From contig NC_072790.1 of NCBI RefSeq assembly GCF_028583425.1, positions 213,320,897 to 213,384,896 on the forward strand: DNA of 64,000 bases, read 5' to 3'. Source of the stretch: Eublepharis macularius (Eukaryota > Chordata > Lepidosauria > Squamata > Eublepharidae). Positions 63,221 through 64,000 of the stretch are shown here, piece after piece. The position numbers were made by a program, and so were the translations under genes. A model generated the notes under the pieces. It saw only the letters and a list, made by a program, of their open reading frames with translations. It was not told the origin of the DNA and did not search any database. Position 1 is the first letter of the stretch; each line of letters starts with the position of its first letter.

Positions 63221-64000
63221 CTGGAGGTAACTGTTGCATGGATTACCATAGTTAAGTCGTGGATTGACAGGGTGTAAGCTGTCTGGCCTGTCGAAGATGG
63301 AAGAATGCAGACTGGGCAGTTGCCATGACCTGGCCCTCCATCGATAAGGAGGAAACCAGTATCACTCCAGAACAATGAGACAGGCGTTAATGTCGCCCCA
63401 AATTTGGCAACCCGCGGCCCAAGTACAGGACCTCTGTCTTTACTGGGTTCAACTTCAGCCAGCTCTACTTTACCTGTCCAGCTACAGCGTCCAAAACTTT
63501 TACTAGGACATCAGGGGCAGAGTCAGGCCGGCCTCTGATCAACAGATACAACTGGGTGTCATCCGCATATTGGTGACAACCCAGTCCGAAACTTTGCACC
63601 AACTGGACAAGGGGGCGCATGTACAGGTTGAATAACAAAGAGGAGAGTATTGCCCCTTGAAGAATGCCGCACACCAAAGGCTGGCATGCAGATAAGCTCT
63701 CCCTAAGCACTACCCTCTGTCCCTGACCGTGGAGAAAAGAGATGAGCCACTGCAAGGCAGTCCCTCAGGTCTCCACCTCGGTGAGGCGGTGGGTCAACAG
63801 TTCATAGTTGGCCATGTCAAACGGCACTGAGAGATCCAACAAAATCAGCAGTGCTGACCCACCTCGATCCAGATGTCTGCAAAGCTCATCCATGAAGGTG
63901 ACCAGTACTGTCTCCGTCCCGTGGCCTGGGCAGAAAGCAGACTGGAATGGGTCCAGGACAGAAGAATCCATCAGGAAAACCTGCAGCTGTTCTGCCACCG

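Larger units (their letters stand above)
60838..64000 (-). mobile_element. L2/CR1-type LINE, split by an L1-derived insertion, running off the window
   Basis: The minus strand carries reverse-transcriptase sequence with one in-frame stop near 63762. Upstream of the stop is AEQLQVFLMDSSVLDPFQSA then LLILLDLSVPFD. Downstream are LQGAILSSLLFNLY and an intact catalytic motif in GCHQYADDTQLYL (63755-63465), then LNPVKTEVLYLGRG. The 3' region continues to the left of the insertion (61708-60838) and ends in a TTTATTTATT-type tail. Within it is a 96-bp tandem duplication (61276-61464). The 5' part lies beyond the window. Decayed, but less so than 33575-38790. Confidence 0.7.

Overview
The window looks like nuclear DNA of a squamate reptile, possibly a gecko-like lizard. 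It holds one recognisable vertebrate host gene and an amniote repeat landscape: L2/CR1-type LINEs, RTE-BovB fragments, an L1-type ORF1, tRNA-derived SINEs, 5S-rRNA-derived SINEs with BovB-like tails, and many hAT and foldback MITEs. The lineage call is inference from this mix; the sequence does not name a species. Open frames throughout the rest of the window are short shadows or decayed repeats.

Host gene. Positions about 13000-15130 form a CpG-rich promoter and 5' region. Coding exon 1 of CCDC85A is at 14806-15048 (81 codons, donor GTAAGC). Coding exon 2 is at 20331-21258 (acceptor TTTCAAAG, donor GTGGGT). Later exons are not in the window, so 21259-64000 is read as part of a large second intron. 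A 94-bp near-identical copy of part of exon 2 sits in that intron at 22060-22153, between 17-bp direct repeats.

Main mobile element. Positions 38899-47746 (8848 bp) are an apparently intact PIF/Harbinger-superfamily DNA transposon. It has inverted ends beginning GGCCGAWTCCACACTACC and a TAG direct repeat on each side. It carries three spliced, uninterrupted genes: a 434-aa DDE transposase (2 exons, +), a 259-aa Myb/SANT-like (trihelix) protein (4 exons, +), and a second, different 364-aa Myb/SANT-like protein (4 exons, -). The last two converge tail to tail, with poly(A) signals 34 bp apart. Harbinger elements usually carry one transposase and one Myb-like gene, so a second Myb-like gene on the opposite strand is the most interesting feature here. 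A 949-bp non-autonomous relative with the same terminal motif lies at 29562-30510.

Other repeats. An L2/CR1-type LINE (33575-38790, -) is broken inside its reverse-transcriptase YADD motif by a BovB copy (34621-36605). That copy itself contains a hairpin-unit minisatellite. A hAT MITE with a perfect 8-bp duplication (37285-37539) also interrupts the LINE. A second L2/CR1-type LINE (60838-64000+, -) is split by an L1-derived element that has an intact ORF1, a poly(A) tail and a 20-bp duplication but no ORF2 (61709-63220). Further hAT MITEs, palindromic foldbacks and SINEs are listed individually. Long stretches with nothing recognisable are stated as such.
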